A DNA stretch of 64,000 nucleotides, from the NCBI GenBank assembly GCA_946186505.1, contig CAMHNI010000007.1, forward strand, positions 1 to 64,000, written 5' to 3'. Below the pieces are notes generated by a model that made no database searches, was not told the DNA's origin, and worked only from the letters and a program-made list of their open reading frames with translations. Source of the stretch: an uncultured Prevotellaceae bacterium. Lineage in GTDB: Bacteria; Bacteroidota; Bacteroidia; Bacteroidales; Bacteroidaceae. Below are positions 49,688 through 58,720 of the stretch, piece by piece. Position numbers and translations under genes: made by a program. Numbering within the stretch: the first letter of the stretch is position 1; each line of letters begins with the position of its first letter.

Positions 49688-49751
49688 AGTTGTCCGTTTT
49701 GGAAAACTTTTCTGTCCTGCAATTTGAAAAAGTTGTCCGTTTTGGAAAACT
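49688..49751 (-). repeat. Two 21-bp direct repeats in the nrdD leader
   Basis: AGTTGTCCGTTTTGGAAAACT occurs identically at 49688-49708 and 49731-49751, 43 bp apart, just downstream of the -7 box. The inner GTTTTGGAAAAC is an interrupted palindrome. Candidate operator pair for an nrd regulator. Confidence 0.6.
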
Positions 49752-49970
49752 CTTTCGGCTGCAAAGATACAAAAAAATATTAGAACGGAAAATGTTTTGG
49801 CGAAAAAAATCTCCTTTTTTTGCAGATTACAAAAAAAGTACCCACTGTGGAATCTGGAATCTGCCAAGCCAGTCGCGATTCTGATCGCAACAGAGAATAG
49901 CGCGTACGGAAAAATATAAAGATTTTTGAAGAATTGCTGCTTTTTATTTGGCAGTTCCAAAATATTGTAT

Positions 49971-50057
49971 TACTTTTGCACTACCAATCTTTTGTAACCT
50001 GAACCTAAGAATATGACTAACACATGAGAGTGTGCTCCTGTGACAGGAGTGCACTCT
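49971..50057 (+). ncRNA. Candidate small RNA from an orphan promoter
   Basis: -7 TACTTTTG (49971-49978) with a TTTG at 49947-49950, 20-bp spacer, but no gene follows on this strand. The transcript would be about 75 nt and end in the hairpin AGAGTG-TG-CTCCTG...CAGGAG-TG-CACTCT (50027-50057). No T-run follows. Only a four-codon frame is present. Confidence 0.35.
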
Positions 50058-50069
50058 TGAAAATTCTGT

Positions 50070-50423
50070 TCAGAAAGCGCTTTCTATATGATCTATCTCC
50101 GGTTCTTCGTCCATGAGACCGACGACCGTCACGATGTCAAACCTAACATCATAGTCCATCCTGCGGTATTTCACGTAATGGTTTGCCGCCAGCTTCAGGT
50201 TTCTGATTTTCCTGAAATCCACAGCAGCCTCTGGGTCGGAAAACATCCGATTGCGTCGGGTTTTCACTTCCACAAACACCAACTCGATACCGTCCAAAGC
50301 GATGATGTCGATATCGCGATGGCCAGAATGCCAGTCGCGCTCAAGGATGACGTAGCCCTTGCGCCGCAGGAATTCCTCGGCATGGTCTTCGCCCCACTTC
50401 CCCAATTCGTTGTGTGCTGCCAT
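50070..50423 (-). CDS. yraN: YraN/UPF0102 family endonuclease-like protein
   Basis: 117 residues of the UPF0102 family with a PD-(D/E)XK-like core: GEDHAEEFLRRKGYVILERDW, HRDIDIIALDGIELVFVEVKTRRN. Member proteins resemble Holliday-junction resolvases. It is preceded by the gene encoding a small lipoprotein, with a terminator between. Confidence 0.87.
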   Translation of the reverse strand: MAAHNELGKWGEDHAEEFLRRKGYVILERDWHSGHRDIDIIALDGIELVFVEVKTRRNRMFSDPEAAVDFRKIRNLKLAANHYVKYRRMDYDVRFDIVTVVGLMDEEPEIDHIESAF

Positions 50424-50445
50424 AGTCTGTGTCTGACTTATAAAA

Positions 50446-50473
50446 AAACCGCTGAACTCTCGTCCAGCGGTTT
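50446..50473 (-). terminator. Terminator after the small lipoprotein gene
   Basis: Minus strand AAACCGCTGGACGAG...TTCAGCGGTTTTTTT: a 9-bp stem and T-run, 23 bp after the stop at 50497. Confidence 0.8.
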
Positions 50474-50496
50474 ACATTTCTAATTCGCTCAAGCTA

Positions 50497-50679
50497 TTAC
50501 TCAGCAACAGCAGCAGAATCAGCTACAACGCTGTCAGCGACTACAGAGTCAGCAACAACACTGTCAACAACCTCCTCGATAGAGTCAGTGTCAACGGGAG
50601 CAACCTGCTCAGTCTTGTTACCACATGCTGCGAATGAAACAGCAACAACAGCGGCGAATGCAAATACCAATTTCTTCAT
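50497..50679 (-). CDS. Small acidic lipoprotein with DSVVA repeats
   Basis: 60 residues: lipobox signal MKKLVFAFAAVVAVSFAAC, then NKTEQVAPVDTDSIEEVVDS and three repeats of DSVVA. Low complexity and acidic, probably an abundant outer-membrane-anchored peptide of unknown role. It has its own promoter (-7 TACCTTTG 50733-50740) and terminator, so it is monocistronic. Confidence 0.8.
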   Translation of the reverse strand: MKKLVFAFAAVVAVSFAACGNKTEQVAPVDTDSIEEVVDSVVADSVVADSVVADSAAVAE

Positions 50680-50945
50680 TTTTTTCTAAGCTTTTAAATC
50701 TGTAAAACAATCATTTGTTTATTAAAACGATGCAAAGGTAGGCATTTTTTCAATACGACGTATCGTTTTTTTTGTTTTTTTTTAGGCTGTTTTTGTAACT
50801 TTTTTGCAAATGGTTGAATATCAGTTGTTTGTGAAATGTTAAATAATGCAATAAAAATCGCCCCGGACGATATTTTGAAAAAAAAGCCTAAATTTCAGAA
50901 AAAAACAGTACCTTTGTGCGCGAAAACATCATACCTTAATTATAT

Positions 50946-52304
50946 ATGATAGATACATCGTCCTTTCAGGGGAAGAAAGCGGCCTATTTTACACTCGGTT
51001 GCAAGTTGAATTTCTCAGAGACTTCAACTTTTGCTAACATGCTCCGGCAGATGGGCGTAGTTACGGCCCAGAAAGGTGAGGCAGCTGACCTGTGTCTCAT
51101 CAACACCTGTTCAGTGACCGACGTGGCCGACCACAAGTGCAGACAGGCCATCCATCGGCTTGTACGCCAGAATCCCGGAGCCTTTGTCGTGGTGACGGGA
51201 TGCTATGCGCAGTTGGAGGCTACTACCGTCAGCAAGATTGAAGGGGTGGATCTGGTGCTCGGCTCGGACGAGAAGGCAAATCTGATACAGTTCCTGAGTG
51301 ATGCCTGGGGTGGCTGCCTTTGTGAGGCGGGTGCAGGGTCTGCTGAAGTCAGTGCGAAATACTATGTGAAGAAGACAAAGGATATCAAGTCGTTTGCACC
51401 GAGCTGTTCGAAGGGGAATCGCACAAGGTATTTCCTGAAGGTTCAAGACGGGTGTGACTATTTTTGTACTTACTGCACCATACCCTATGCCCGTGGTTTC
51501 AGCCGTAACCCGACGATAGAGTCGTTGGTACGTCAGGCAGAGGAGGCTGCCCGGGAAGGCGGGAAGGAGATTGTGCTTACGGGGGTTAATATCGGTGATT
51601 TCGGTAAGACCACTGGCGAGCGGTTTGTCGATCTTGTCAAAGCGCTTGACGGTGTTGAAGGAATCAGCCGCTACCGTATCAGTTCGTTGGAACCCGACCT
51701 GCTTTCGGACGAGCTGATAGATTTCTGCGCTTCGAGCCGGTCGTTCATGCCTCACTTCCATATTCCTCTGCAGAGTGGTAGCGACACCGTACTGAAGTTG
51801 ATGCACCGTCATTATGACAGCCATTTGTTTGCCGAAAAGATACGTCGCATCAAGGAACTGATGCCCGATGCCTTTATAGGTGTCGATGTGATGGTGGGGT
51901 GTCGGGGGGAGACACCGGAGTGCTTCGATGAGACTTTCGAGTTCCTACGTGATCTCGACGTATCGCAGTTACATGTGTTTCCCTATTCAGAGCGGCCTGG
52001 GACAGCAGCCCTGAAGATTGACTATGTGGTCAGCGGCAAGGAGAAGAAAACCCGGAGCAGGCGACTGCTAGATCTTTCGGACGAGAAGACGGTTGCCTTT
52101 TACTCCCGGTATATCGGGCATGAGGCAGAAGTGCTCTTCGAGAAGGCCCCGCGTGGTAGGGCTATGCACGGGTTTACCCGCAACTATATCCGTGTGGAGT
52201 TGCCGCCGCAGGAGTCTCGTGCAGAACTGGACAACCAGATTGTGCGTGTCCGGCTTGGTGAGTTCAATCGTGACAAGACGGCCTTATCGGCCTATATAAT
52301 ATAA
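50946..52304 (+). CDS. mtaB: tRNA (t6A37) methylthiotransferase
   Basis: Radical SAM enzyme converting t6A37 to ms2t6A37 in tRNAs. 452 residues: N-terminal UPF0004 domain with FTLGCKLNFSETSTF and CLINTCSVTDVADHKCRQ, radical SAM motif DGCDYFCTYCTIPYARG, and a C-terminal TRAM-like region. Three cysteines of the N-terminal cluster (GCKLN, NTCS, TGCYAQLE) are present. Promoter -7 TACCTTTG at 50909-50916. Confidence 0.92.
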   Translation: MIDTSSFQGKKAAYFTLGCKLNFSETSTFANMLRQMGVVTAQKGEAADLCLINTCSVTDVADHKCRQAIHRLVRQNPGAFVVVTGCYAQLEATTVSKIEGVDLVLGSDEKANLIQFLSDAWGGCLCEAGAGSAEVSAKYYVKKTKDIKSFAPSCSKGNRTRYFLKVQDGCDYFCTYCTIPYARGFSRNPTIESLVRQAEEAAREGGKEIVLTGVNIGDFGKTTGERFVDLVKALDGVEGISRYRISSLEPDLLSDELIDFCASSRSFMPHFHIPLQSGSDTVLKLMHRHYDSHLFAEKIRRIKELMPDAFIGVDVMVGCRGETPECFDETFEFLRDLDVSQLHVFPYSERPGTAALKIDYVVSGKEKKTRSRRLLDLSDEKTVAFYSRYIGHEAEVLFEKAPRGRAMHGFTRNYIRVELPPQESRAELDNQIVRVRLGEFNRDKTALSAYII

Positions 52305-52312
52305 TAAGGTGT

Positions 52313-53335
52313 ATGGACAAGCTTGCAATCGTAATTTTGAATTGGAACGGGGCGGCGATGTTGCGTCAGTATCTCCCGACGGTCTTGCTCTATTCGCAGG
52401 ATGATGCTGTGGTGTATGTAGCTGACAATGCATCGACCGACGACTCGCTGGCATTGCTGCGAGAGGAGTTCCCGACAGTGAGGCTGATTGTGCTGGACAG
52501 AAACTGGGGCTTTGCTGACGGTTACAACAAGGCCTTGAAACAGATAGATGCCCAGTATTATATGCTGCTGAACTCCGACATAGAGGTGACCCATCACTGG
52601 CTCGACCCGCTCATTGAGTTCATGGATGCCCATCCGGAGGCTGCCGCCTGTCAGCCGAAGCTTCTCAGCATCTACGACCGTGATATGTTCGAGTATGCCG
52701 GAGCCAGCGGAGGTTTCCTCGACCGCTATGGCTACCCTTTCTGTCGGGGACGCATCTTCGAGACCGTTGAGCGCGATGACGGACAATACGACAATCCGCA
52801 GGAAGTGCTTTGGGCAACGGGGGCGGCGCTGATGGTGCGTTCGTCAGACTATTGGGCTGCCGGTGGACTTGATGGCCGTTTCTTTGCCCATAACGAGGAA
52901 ATCGACCTGTGCTGGCGGTTGCGTATCCGTGGCCGCAGGATTTACTGTCTTCCTGAGAGCTTCGTCTATCATGTTGGCGGAGGTACGCTACCGAAGTCTA
53001 ATCCGATGAAGACATTCTTGAACTTCCGCAATAATCTGACTATGCTCTATAAGTGTCTGCCAGACTCCGAGCTGAAACATGTCATGCGTTGGCGTTGGTT
53101 CCTTGACTATTTGGCTGCATGGGAGATGTTGCTGCTGAAGCGAAACCTTGGCGACTTCAAGGCTGTCTGCCGTGCCCGCAGGGCTTTCAGGCACTGGCGC
53201 CGGGATTTCGACCAGGACCGCCGGGATATACAGGCTTCCCGCGTAGGCGAAAAAATACCAGAGCAACGACGGTTCTCATTGCTCTGGCAGTATTACGGAC
53301 GGGGACGCAAGACGTTCAGTACTTTACCTGAATAG
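52313..53335 (+). CDS. Glycosyltransferase family 2 protein
   Basis: 340 residues with a GT-A fold: LAIVILNWNGAAMLRQYLP, DNASTDDSLALLREEFP, the acceptor region GFADGYNKAL and the metal motif LLNSDIEV. It resembles rhamnosyl/polymer glycosyltransferases (AASGGFLDRYGYPFCRGR region; WATGAALMVR; NEEIDLCWRLR). Follows mtaB by 8 bp and overlaps the end of the convergent DUF4861 gene by 20 bp. Confidence 0.88.
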   Translation: MDKLAIVILNWNGAAMLRQYLPTVLLYSQDDAVVYVADNASTDDSLALLREEFPTVRLIVLDRNWGFADGYNKALKQIDAQYYMLLNSDIEVTHHWLDPLIEFMDAHPEAAACQPKLLSIYDRDMFEYAGASGGFLDRYGYPFCRGRIFETVERDDGQYDNPQEVLWATGAALMVRSSDYWAAGGLDGRFFAHNEEIDLCWRLRIRGRRIYCLPESFVYHVGGGTLPKSNPMKTFLNFRNNLTMLYKCLPDSELKHVMRWRWFLDYLAAWEMLLLKRNLGDFKAVCRARRAFRHWRRDFDQDRRDIQASRVGEKIPEQRRFSLLWQYYGRGRKTFSTLPE

Positions 53336-54527
53336 GCTGCTCCACTTCTTTCTTCCACATTTCGAGAAAGTCGAACCACTCCCGGGCGGAATGGTAGCCG
53401 AATTCCTCGTTGGCCGATGTGTAGATGATCTTGTAGTTCATCCGGCTACCGTCGGTCTTGACTACGAAGGCGTAGTTGTCCTTGTTGGCCGGTTCCTCGC
53501 TGACAATGAACTTCCGGGGTATGCAGACGGCCAGTCCGACGGTCTCGCGTTTCCATTTCACGGTGTCGGTCGAGGGGTAGTCGGTACCCCAGCAGCCGCG
53601 TAGCCCTTTCCTGTCGCTGAACTCCTCTGAGCCTTTCACGTTGATGACGCCCGTGGAGAAACGGTAGTCGCTGACATCTTTGTTGAAGCTAACATCTACG
53701 TCTGTATCACGGTGACCGGCATACTGGGTGTAGCGCAGGGTCATATTCACGGCAGGCTTCGAGGTGTTGGCCTGCCAGCCCCGGTCCTCCACCTCGACGA
53801 TGGTTCGCAGCGGACCGTAGGCAACCACCCGCTGAGTACGTGAGCGGACAGGATCGATCATCGTCGGCTCTTGGCCGTTCCAGCCCCGGAAGGCACCCAG
53901 CCCGAAAGTGTTGCCCACCCACAATACGTCATCTCCATAGCCTTGTTGCTTCTGTTCTTCAGATGTATAAAACTGTGTTTCATGCAGTTCCAGCCTTTTC
54001 TTAAACTTTCCGTAGAGATCCAGTGTCTGACGCTTGTCGAAGTAGATGCGGATACCGTTCAGCTCGCTCTCGAAATCCACGCCGTGGTGGTGTTGCAGGT
54101 TGTACGAGTTGGCGCAGTCGCCTCGGGCGGTGATGCTCTCGATGTAGTTGTTGTGGCGGTTTTTCTCCTTTACCTTGTCATTGCGCATCAGCATCTCGGC
54201 ATAGACGCGGGCAGGGTAGGGGCGCGGTTCCCCCTCGTGGTAGAGGGTTACGGTGTAGGTCTTCTTCTCCTTCTTTCCCAAGTCTGCGAGGAAACACAGT
54301 TCGTCGTACTGCTCGTTCTGGTCAAGGTCGTCCAACTGACAGGCAATCTCCCTGCCGTCAACCGTAACCAGTGCCGAGCGCACGTCGCCGTATTTGGCTA
54401 ACGGGATGATGACGGGCTGGTCTGTACGCTCCTGCCGTAAGGGGTTGCTGACACTGACGCTGATGGTCTCTTGTGCTGTAGTGGATAAGGCCGAGGCAAA
54501 CAATGCCCAAAAGATAGTTCGTTTCAT
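53316..54527 (-). CDS. DUF4861 family secreted protein
   Basis: 403 residues from ATG 54527 with signal MKRTIFWALFASALSTTAQ. N-terminal beta-sandwich part (ISVSVSNPLRQERTDQPVIIPL, LDDLDQNEQYDELCFLADLGKKE) and a long jelly-roll region with NLQHHHGVDFESELNGIRIYF and VAYGPLRTIVEVEDRGW. DUF4861 proteins are found in Bacteroidota polysaccharide utilisation loci with pectin or rhamnogalacturonan enzymes, consistent with the pectin genes at 28-35.7 kb. Exact activity unknown. -7 box TACTTTTG at 54552-54559. Confidence 0.8.
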   Translation of the reverse strand: MKRTIFWALFASALSTTAQETISVSVSNPLRQERTDQPVIIPLAKYGDVRSALVTVDGREIACQLDDLDQNEQYDELCFLADLGKKEKKTYTVTLYHEGEPRPYPARVYAEMLMRNDKVKEKNRHNNYIESITARGDCANSYNLQHHHGVDFESELNGIRIYFDKRQTLDLYGKFKKRLELHETQFYTSEEQKQQGYGDDVLWVGNTFGLGAFRGWNGQEPTMIDPVRSRTQRVVAYGPLRTIVEVEDRGWQANTSKPAVNMTLRYTQYAGHRDTDVDVSFNKDVSDYRFSTGVINVKGSEEFSDRKGLRGCWGTDYPSTDTVKWKRETVGLAVCIPRKFIVSEEPANKDNYAFVVKTDGSRMNYKIIYTSANEEFGYHSAREWFDFLEMWKKEVEQPIQVKY

Positions 54528-54669
54528 GTTGCTGATTTGTTTTGTAGGATACAAAAGTAATGATTTTCAAATATATTTTTATCTTTTTTAGGTTAAAATT
54601 TGGATTTTACAATAAAATTTAGTAATTTTGCACTCGAATTTAAAATAAATTCACTCAAAAGGCAAAATA

Positions 54670-55476
54670 ATGCGTTGGTTTTATACTCTAGTAATAACCC
54701 TCATGCTTTTGTGCATAGGTTGCGAATGGCATCTGACCTCTTCGGATAATGAGTCGGAAGGAAAGGTTGTCGTGGAGCGTTACGACCGCATACAAAGCCT
54801 GTACCTGACAACGGGAGATTTCTCGGCCTTGCAGCAGATGAACACTGGCTATCCCCAGCAGACCCGCACGCTGATTGAGGACGTGCTGAAAATCGGCAAG
54901 GTGAACGAGCCGGAAATCAATATCAAGCTTCTGAACTTCTATCAAGACACCACCTTGCAGACCCTGATAGCCTCTGCAGAACAGCAGTATGCCAATATGG
55001 ATGATATCAACCAGGCCATGAGCGAGGCTTTTGAGCGTCTGAAGTCAATGCTCACCGACATAGAGATTCCTGAGATATATGCCCAGATAGGATCCCTTGA
55101 CCAGAGCATCACCGTAGGAAACGGTCTTCTGGGCATCTCACTCGACAAGTATCTTGGTAAGGACTATCCGCTATATTTACGTGAGGACTACGGTTATACC
55201 GACAGTCAGCGTAGTGTCATGACGCGTGAGTACATCGTACCCGATTGTATCGGCTTCTATCTGCTCAGCCTCTATCCCATGCCCCACGACCGGTCGTTGA
55301 GCCAGATGGACCGTGATATTCACATCGGTAAGATACAGTGGGTGGTGAACAGGACGATGAACAGGCGGGTTTTCAACACGCTTTACACCCGCACTGTCGG
55401 CAACTACATGAAGAACCATCCTGACGTTACTGTTGAGCAGTTGCTCAAGAACAATAATTACAGAGAAATCCGCTGA
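54670..55476 (+). CDS. gldB: Gliding-motility/type IX secretion-associated lipoprotein GldB-like
   Basis: 268 residues with a lipoprotein signal ending LLCIGC. Contains the GldB-type stretch VGNGLLGISLDKYLGKDYPLY and LREDYGYTDSQRSVMTREYIV of zincin-like fold. Homologues are outer-membrane lipoproteins needed for gliding and related functions in Bacteroidota; in non-gliding gut species they persist with an unclear envelope role. -7 box TAATTTTG at 54623-54630. Confidence 0.82.
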   Translation: MRWFYTLVITLMLLCIGCEWHLTSSDNESEGKVVVERYDRIQSLYLTTGDFSALQQMNTGYPQQTRTLIEDVLKIGKVNEPEINIKLLNFYQDTTLQTLIASAEQQYANMDDINQAMSEAFERLKSMLTDIEIPEIYAQIGSLDQSITVGNGLLGISLDKYLGKDYPLYLREDYGYTDSQRSVMTREYIVPDCIGFYLLSLYPMPHDRSLSQMDRDIHIGKIQWVVNRTMNRRVFNTLYTRTVGNYMKNHPDVTVEQLLKNNNYREIR

Positions 55477-55489
55477 CGATCTGACAGAC

Positions 55490-56137
55490 ATGGAAAACAA
55501 ACTGAAAGCAGCACTCTTCGACCTGGACGGTGTGGTGTTCGATACCGAGCCGCAGTACACCGTATTCTGGGGCAGCCAGTGCAGGCTGTATCATCCTGAG
55601 CATCCTGGACTGGAGCATGAAATCAAAGGTTCCACGCTGACACAGATTTACGACCGGTGGTTCTCAGGACCGCTGGCTTCTGAGCAGGCGGCCATTACCC
55701 GTCGGCTTGACGAGTTTGAGGCACAGATGCAGTTTGAATATATCGCCGGCTTCGAGACCCTGATAGCCGATTTGCATGCCCACGGCGTGAAGACGGCTGT
55801 CGTGACGAGTTCCAACCAGCCGAAGATGGCAAGCGTCTATAGGGCACAACCGGCGTTCAAGAGCTTGTTTGATGCCATCTTGACGAGCGAGGACTTTGAG
55901 TACTCGAAGCCCCATCCCGACTGCTATCTGAAGGCTGCGGCTCGCTTCGGTGCCGCCCCAGAGGAGTGCATCGTCTTCGAGGACAGTTTCAACGGTCTGA
56001 AGTCGGGACGTGCCGCCGGCATGAAGGTTGTGGGCTTGGCAACCACCAACAGCCGCGAGGCCATTGCCCCGTTGTCCGACATCCAGCTCAGCGACTACGT
56101 CGGCATAGACTATCAGCAGCTCTTGGAGCTTCTCTGA
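55490..56137 (+). CDS. HAD-family hydrolase, beta-phosphoglucomutase-like
   Basis: 215 residues from ATG 55490 (MENKLKAALFDLDGVVFDTE). HAD motif I DLDGV, motif II in VVTSSNQPKM, motif III lysine in FEYSKPHPDCYLKAA, motif IV VFEDSFNGLKSGRAAG, with a helical cap domain. Probably a sugar-phosphate phosphatase or mutase; substrate unknown. 13 bp after gldB, likely same transcript. Confidence 0.87.
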   Translation: MENKLKAALFDLDGVVFDTEPQYTVFWGSQCRLYHPEHPGLEHEIKGSTLTQIYDRWFSGPLASEQAAITRRLDEFEAQMQFEYIAGFETLIADLHAHGVKTAVVTSSNQPKMASVYRAQPAFKSLFDAILTSEDFEYSKPHPDCYLKAAARFGAAPEECIVFEDSFNGLKSGRAAGMKVVGLATTNSREAIAPLSDIQLSDYVGIDYQQLLELL

Positions 56138-56167
56138 CTTTTCGCCCTTTTTTGCATTATTTGCAAA

Positions 56168-56480
56168 ACGGTCACGGTCACAGGTGTGACCATGAGACCG
56201 CTGATATTCGTAGAATTTGAAATTATTTTACATTACATAGTATCGCAGGCTAACTCTATGAGTTAGGCGGCTGGAAACGGGGAGTTTGGCGGCGGGAAAG
56301 GCATAGTTTGGCGGCTTCAAACATCCTGTTTGCAGGCTGCAAACTATGGCATGATAAGTTGCAGTAAATTAGAAAGATACAAAATAGCCGAGTAAATAGC
56401 ACTTTTGTGAATTTTATTTACAAAGTCTCTCGGGTTTCAGACCGGGCGGTCACATGGTCACAGCTGTGACCGTGACCGCT
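56168..56480. repeat. ORF-free inverted-repeat element related to the VapE element
   Basis: Arms of about 32 bp: CGGTCACGGTCACAGGTGTG... (56169-56200) and the reverse complement of 56446-56479, with few mismatches; each arm has an internal palindrome, perfect in the right arm (GGTCACAGCTGTGACC). Inside are GTTAGGCGGC and repeated GGxA(G)TTTGGCGGC motifs (56262-56315) similar to those before the VapE gene at 23064-23105. No coding frame. Confidence 0.65.
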
Positions 56481-56580
56481 CATTATACATTAAACATGCT
56501 GGGGGATTATGGGGAGATTCTGAGTGTGGACGGTGAATATCTCCTTCACTACCTTCACCAACCGGCACTACAGATTATCA

Positions 56581-56668
56581 TAAGTATGGTGTTTAGCACT
56601 CGTAAGTATGATAGTTATCACGCGTAAGTATGATAGTTATCACTCGCAAACAGCATAGTTATTAAGTC
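56581..56668 (+). repeat. Four 22-bp iterons
   Basis: TAAGTATGGTGTTTAGCACTCG, TAAGTATGATAGTTATCACGCG and TAAGTATGATAGTTATCACTCG (22-bp units, each written across its full length in the sequence) are followed by a fourth, diverged unit (CAAACAGCATAGTTATTAAG). They lie between the inverted-repeat element and nth. Iteron or tandem operator array. Confidence 0.6.
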
Positions 56669-56701
56669 TAAATTCAGGAATCGTTTATACACGACAGTTT
56701 T

Positions 56702-57340
56702 CTATTGAGGTAGTCGTTGGACGCAGACATCGTGCAGACCGCACTGCTGGCATTTCGGCCGCTGCGACGTGCAGACGTAGCGGCCGTGGAGGAGGAGCCA
56801 GTGGTGGGCCCGGGGGATGAGGTCGGCAGGAATGTGGCGCACAAGGGTCTGCTCGACCTTGAAGGGCGTGTTGTCACGCTTGCCGACAAGACCGAGGCGG
56901 TGGCTGACGCGGAAGACGTGGGTATCGACGGCCATGGCTGACTTGCCGAAGGCGACGGCCTGGATGACGTTGGCCGTCTTGCGCCCCACGCCTGGCAGCA
57001 GGAGCAGCTGGTCCATGTCCTGTGGCACCTCGCCGCCATGGTGGTTGGTCAGTGCTCGGGCCATCTCCACCAGGTGTTTCGCCTTAGCGTTGGGATAGGA
57101 TACGCTCCGTATATACTCATAGACATCCTCCGGTTCAGCCTGTGCCATCGTGTGAGCGTCCGGAAACCGGCTGAAGAGGTCGGGCGTCACGAGGTTGACG
57201 CGCTTGTCTGTACACTGTGCGCTGAGGATGACTGCCACGAGCAGCTGGAACACGCTGCCGAACTGCAGTTCGGTGTTCACTTCGGGCATCTGTTGCTGGA
57301 AGTACTGTAAAACGTGCTTGTATCGGTCTTCTCGTTTCAT
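56702..57340 (-). CDS. nth: Endonuclease III
   Basis: Base-excision-repair glycosylase/AP lyase for oxidised pyrimidines. 212 residues; catalytic Lys in LSAQCTDKRVN, helix-hairpin-helix LLLPGVGRKTANV, catalytic Asp in AVDTHVFRVSHRLGL, and the 4Fe-4S loop C-x6-C-x2-C-x5-C (CTSQRPKCQQCGLHDVC). -7 box TATCTTTG at 57358-57365. Confidence 0.95.
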   Translation of the reverse strand: MKREDRYKHVLQYFQQQMPEVNTELQFGSVFQLLVAVILSAQCTDKRVNLVTPDLFSRFPDAHTMAQAEPEDVYEYIRSVSYPNAKAKHLVEMARALTNHHGGEVPQDMDQLLLLPGVGRKTANVIQAVAFGKSAMAVDTHVFRVSHRLGLVGKRDNTPFKVEQTLVRHIPADLIPRAHHWLLLHGRYVCTSQRPKCQQCGLHDVCVQRLPQ

Positions 57341-57436
57341 AATTGCTAAAGTTTCTGCAAAGATACTAAAAAAATGAGAAATGAGAAAAGAGAAAGCAGA
57401 AATTTTAGTACCTTTGCAGGCTGATATTAAAAAGCA

Positions 57437-58720
57437 ATGATAAAACTTAGGATATTGGGCTGTCTGTTGATGGCCGCAACAATTAACGGCGCTTGGGCGC
57501 AGGGAGGCACACGGTCGCCCTACAGCCAGTTTGGCATCGGTTCTCTGAACGACCAGTCGCAGGGCATGAGCCGCGGCATGAACGGCGTGGGCTATGCCTT
57601 ACGCCAGGGCAATCAGGTGAACACGCTGAACCCGGCTTCTTACTCCAGCGTTGACTCGCTGACGATGCTGTTTGACATGGGGTTGTCCGGTCAGTTTACG
57701 CATTTCGAGGAGGGCAATGTGAAGCGCAATGCCTCGATGGCCAATGTCGAGTATCTGACAGGCTCGTTCCGTGCATGGAAAAACGTGGGTGTCTCGTTCG
57801 GCATCCTGCCTTTTTCCAGTGTGGGCTATGACTACAAGTCCACGACCAACAGTCTGCAGACGGGCACGCTCTCAGAGAGCTACTCGGGCAGCGGTGGCCT
57901 GCATCAGGTTTACCTTGGTGTCGGCTGGCGTGTGTTGAAGCCACTCTCCGTCGGTGTGAATGCCGCTTATCTCTGGGGAACCATCGACCGTAGCGTTTCG
58001 CCAGTGTCGTCCTCGGCATCAAACACACTGACAAAGAGCTATTCCACCACGGTCAACAGCTACAAGCTGGACTTCGGCGCACAGTGGGAGCAGCCTGTCG
58101 GCCGGTACGACCGGCTGACCGTCGGCGCTGTCGTGGGACTAGGGCATAACCTGAAGAACAATGCCACGATGACCATCATCAGCCAGAACACCGTGTCGAG
58201 CTTGACAGACACAACGGCCTTCACAGTGGCCGATGCTTATGCTCTGCCGCTGACTATCGGTGCCGGTGTGGCTTACAATCATGCCGGCAAGCTGACCCTC
58301 GCGGCTGACTTCTCGTTCGAGAAGTGGGCCGACGTGAAGCTCCCCGGCAATTCCGGCGGCCAGTACGAACTGCAGAAGGGGCTGCTTGAAGACCGCACGA
58401 AGGTCAATGTCGGTCTCGACTGGTTGCCTCATCCCAGTCTGCAGGGCGGCAAGTTCCTTGAACATGTCCATTACCGCCTCGGTGCCGGCTATGCCACACC
58501 TTATTATAATATAGAGGGCAAGGACGGTCCCAAGGAACTGAGTGTCAGTGCTGGTTTTGGCATTCCTATTGTCAATGGCTATAACAACCGCTCTATACTG
58601 AACCTCAGTGCTCAGTGGGTGCGTTCCTCGGCCAAGGACTTCATCACTGAGAACAGTTTCAGAATCAACATCGGCATAACGTTCAACGAACGGTGGTTCA
58701 TGAAGTGGAAGGTTGACTAA
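57437..58720 (+). CDS. Outer-membrane protein of the OmpP1/FadL-like type
   Basis: 427 residues, signal MIKLRILGCLLMAATINGAWA followed by QGGTRSPYSQFGIGSL. Alternating beta-strand pattern ending in a strand with F/W at the C-terminus (WFMKWKVD); internal repeats of GxGxxY loops. Resembles FadL-type transport barrels; ligand unknown. Promoter -7 TACCTTTG at 57409-57416. First gene of an operon with lptC and the CNNM protein. Confidence 0.8.
   Translation: MIKLRILGCLLMAATINGAWAQGGTRSPYSQFGIGSLNDQSQGMSRGMNGVGYALRQGNQVNTLNPASYSSVDSLTMLFDMGLSGQFTHFEEGNVKRNASMANVEYLTGSFRAWKNVGVSFGILPFSSVGYDYKSTTNSLQTGTLSESYSGSGGLHQVYLGVGWRVLKPLSVGVNAAYLWGTIDRSVSPVSSSASNTLTKSYSTTVNSYKLDFGAQWEQPVGRYDRLTVGAVVGLGHNLKNNATMTIISQNTVSSLTDTTAFTVADAYALPLTIGAGVAYNHAGKLTLAADFSFEKWADVKLPGNSGGQYELQKGLLEDRTKVNVGLDWLPHPSLQGGKFLEHVHYRLGAGYATPYYNIEGKDGPKELSVSAGFGIPIVNGYNNRSILNLSAQWVRSSAKDFITENSFRINIGITFNERWFMKWKVD

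Noticed and set aside
49643..49960. 106-residue N-terminal extension of NrdD
   Set aside because: It lies upstream of the promoter and of the ATP-cone start MEIKNFTITKRDG, and reads low-complexity Phe/Ile-rich sequence.
56138..56701. CRISPR array in the repeats near 56.6 kb
   Set aside because: The units are contiguous 22-bp repeats without spacers and no cas genes are nearby.
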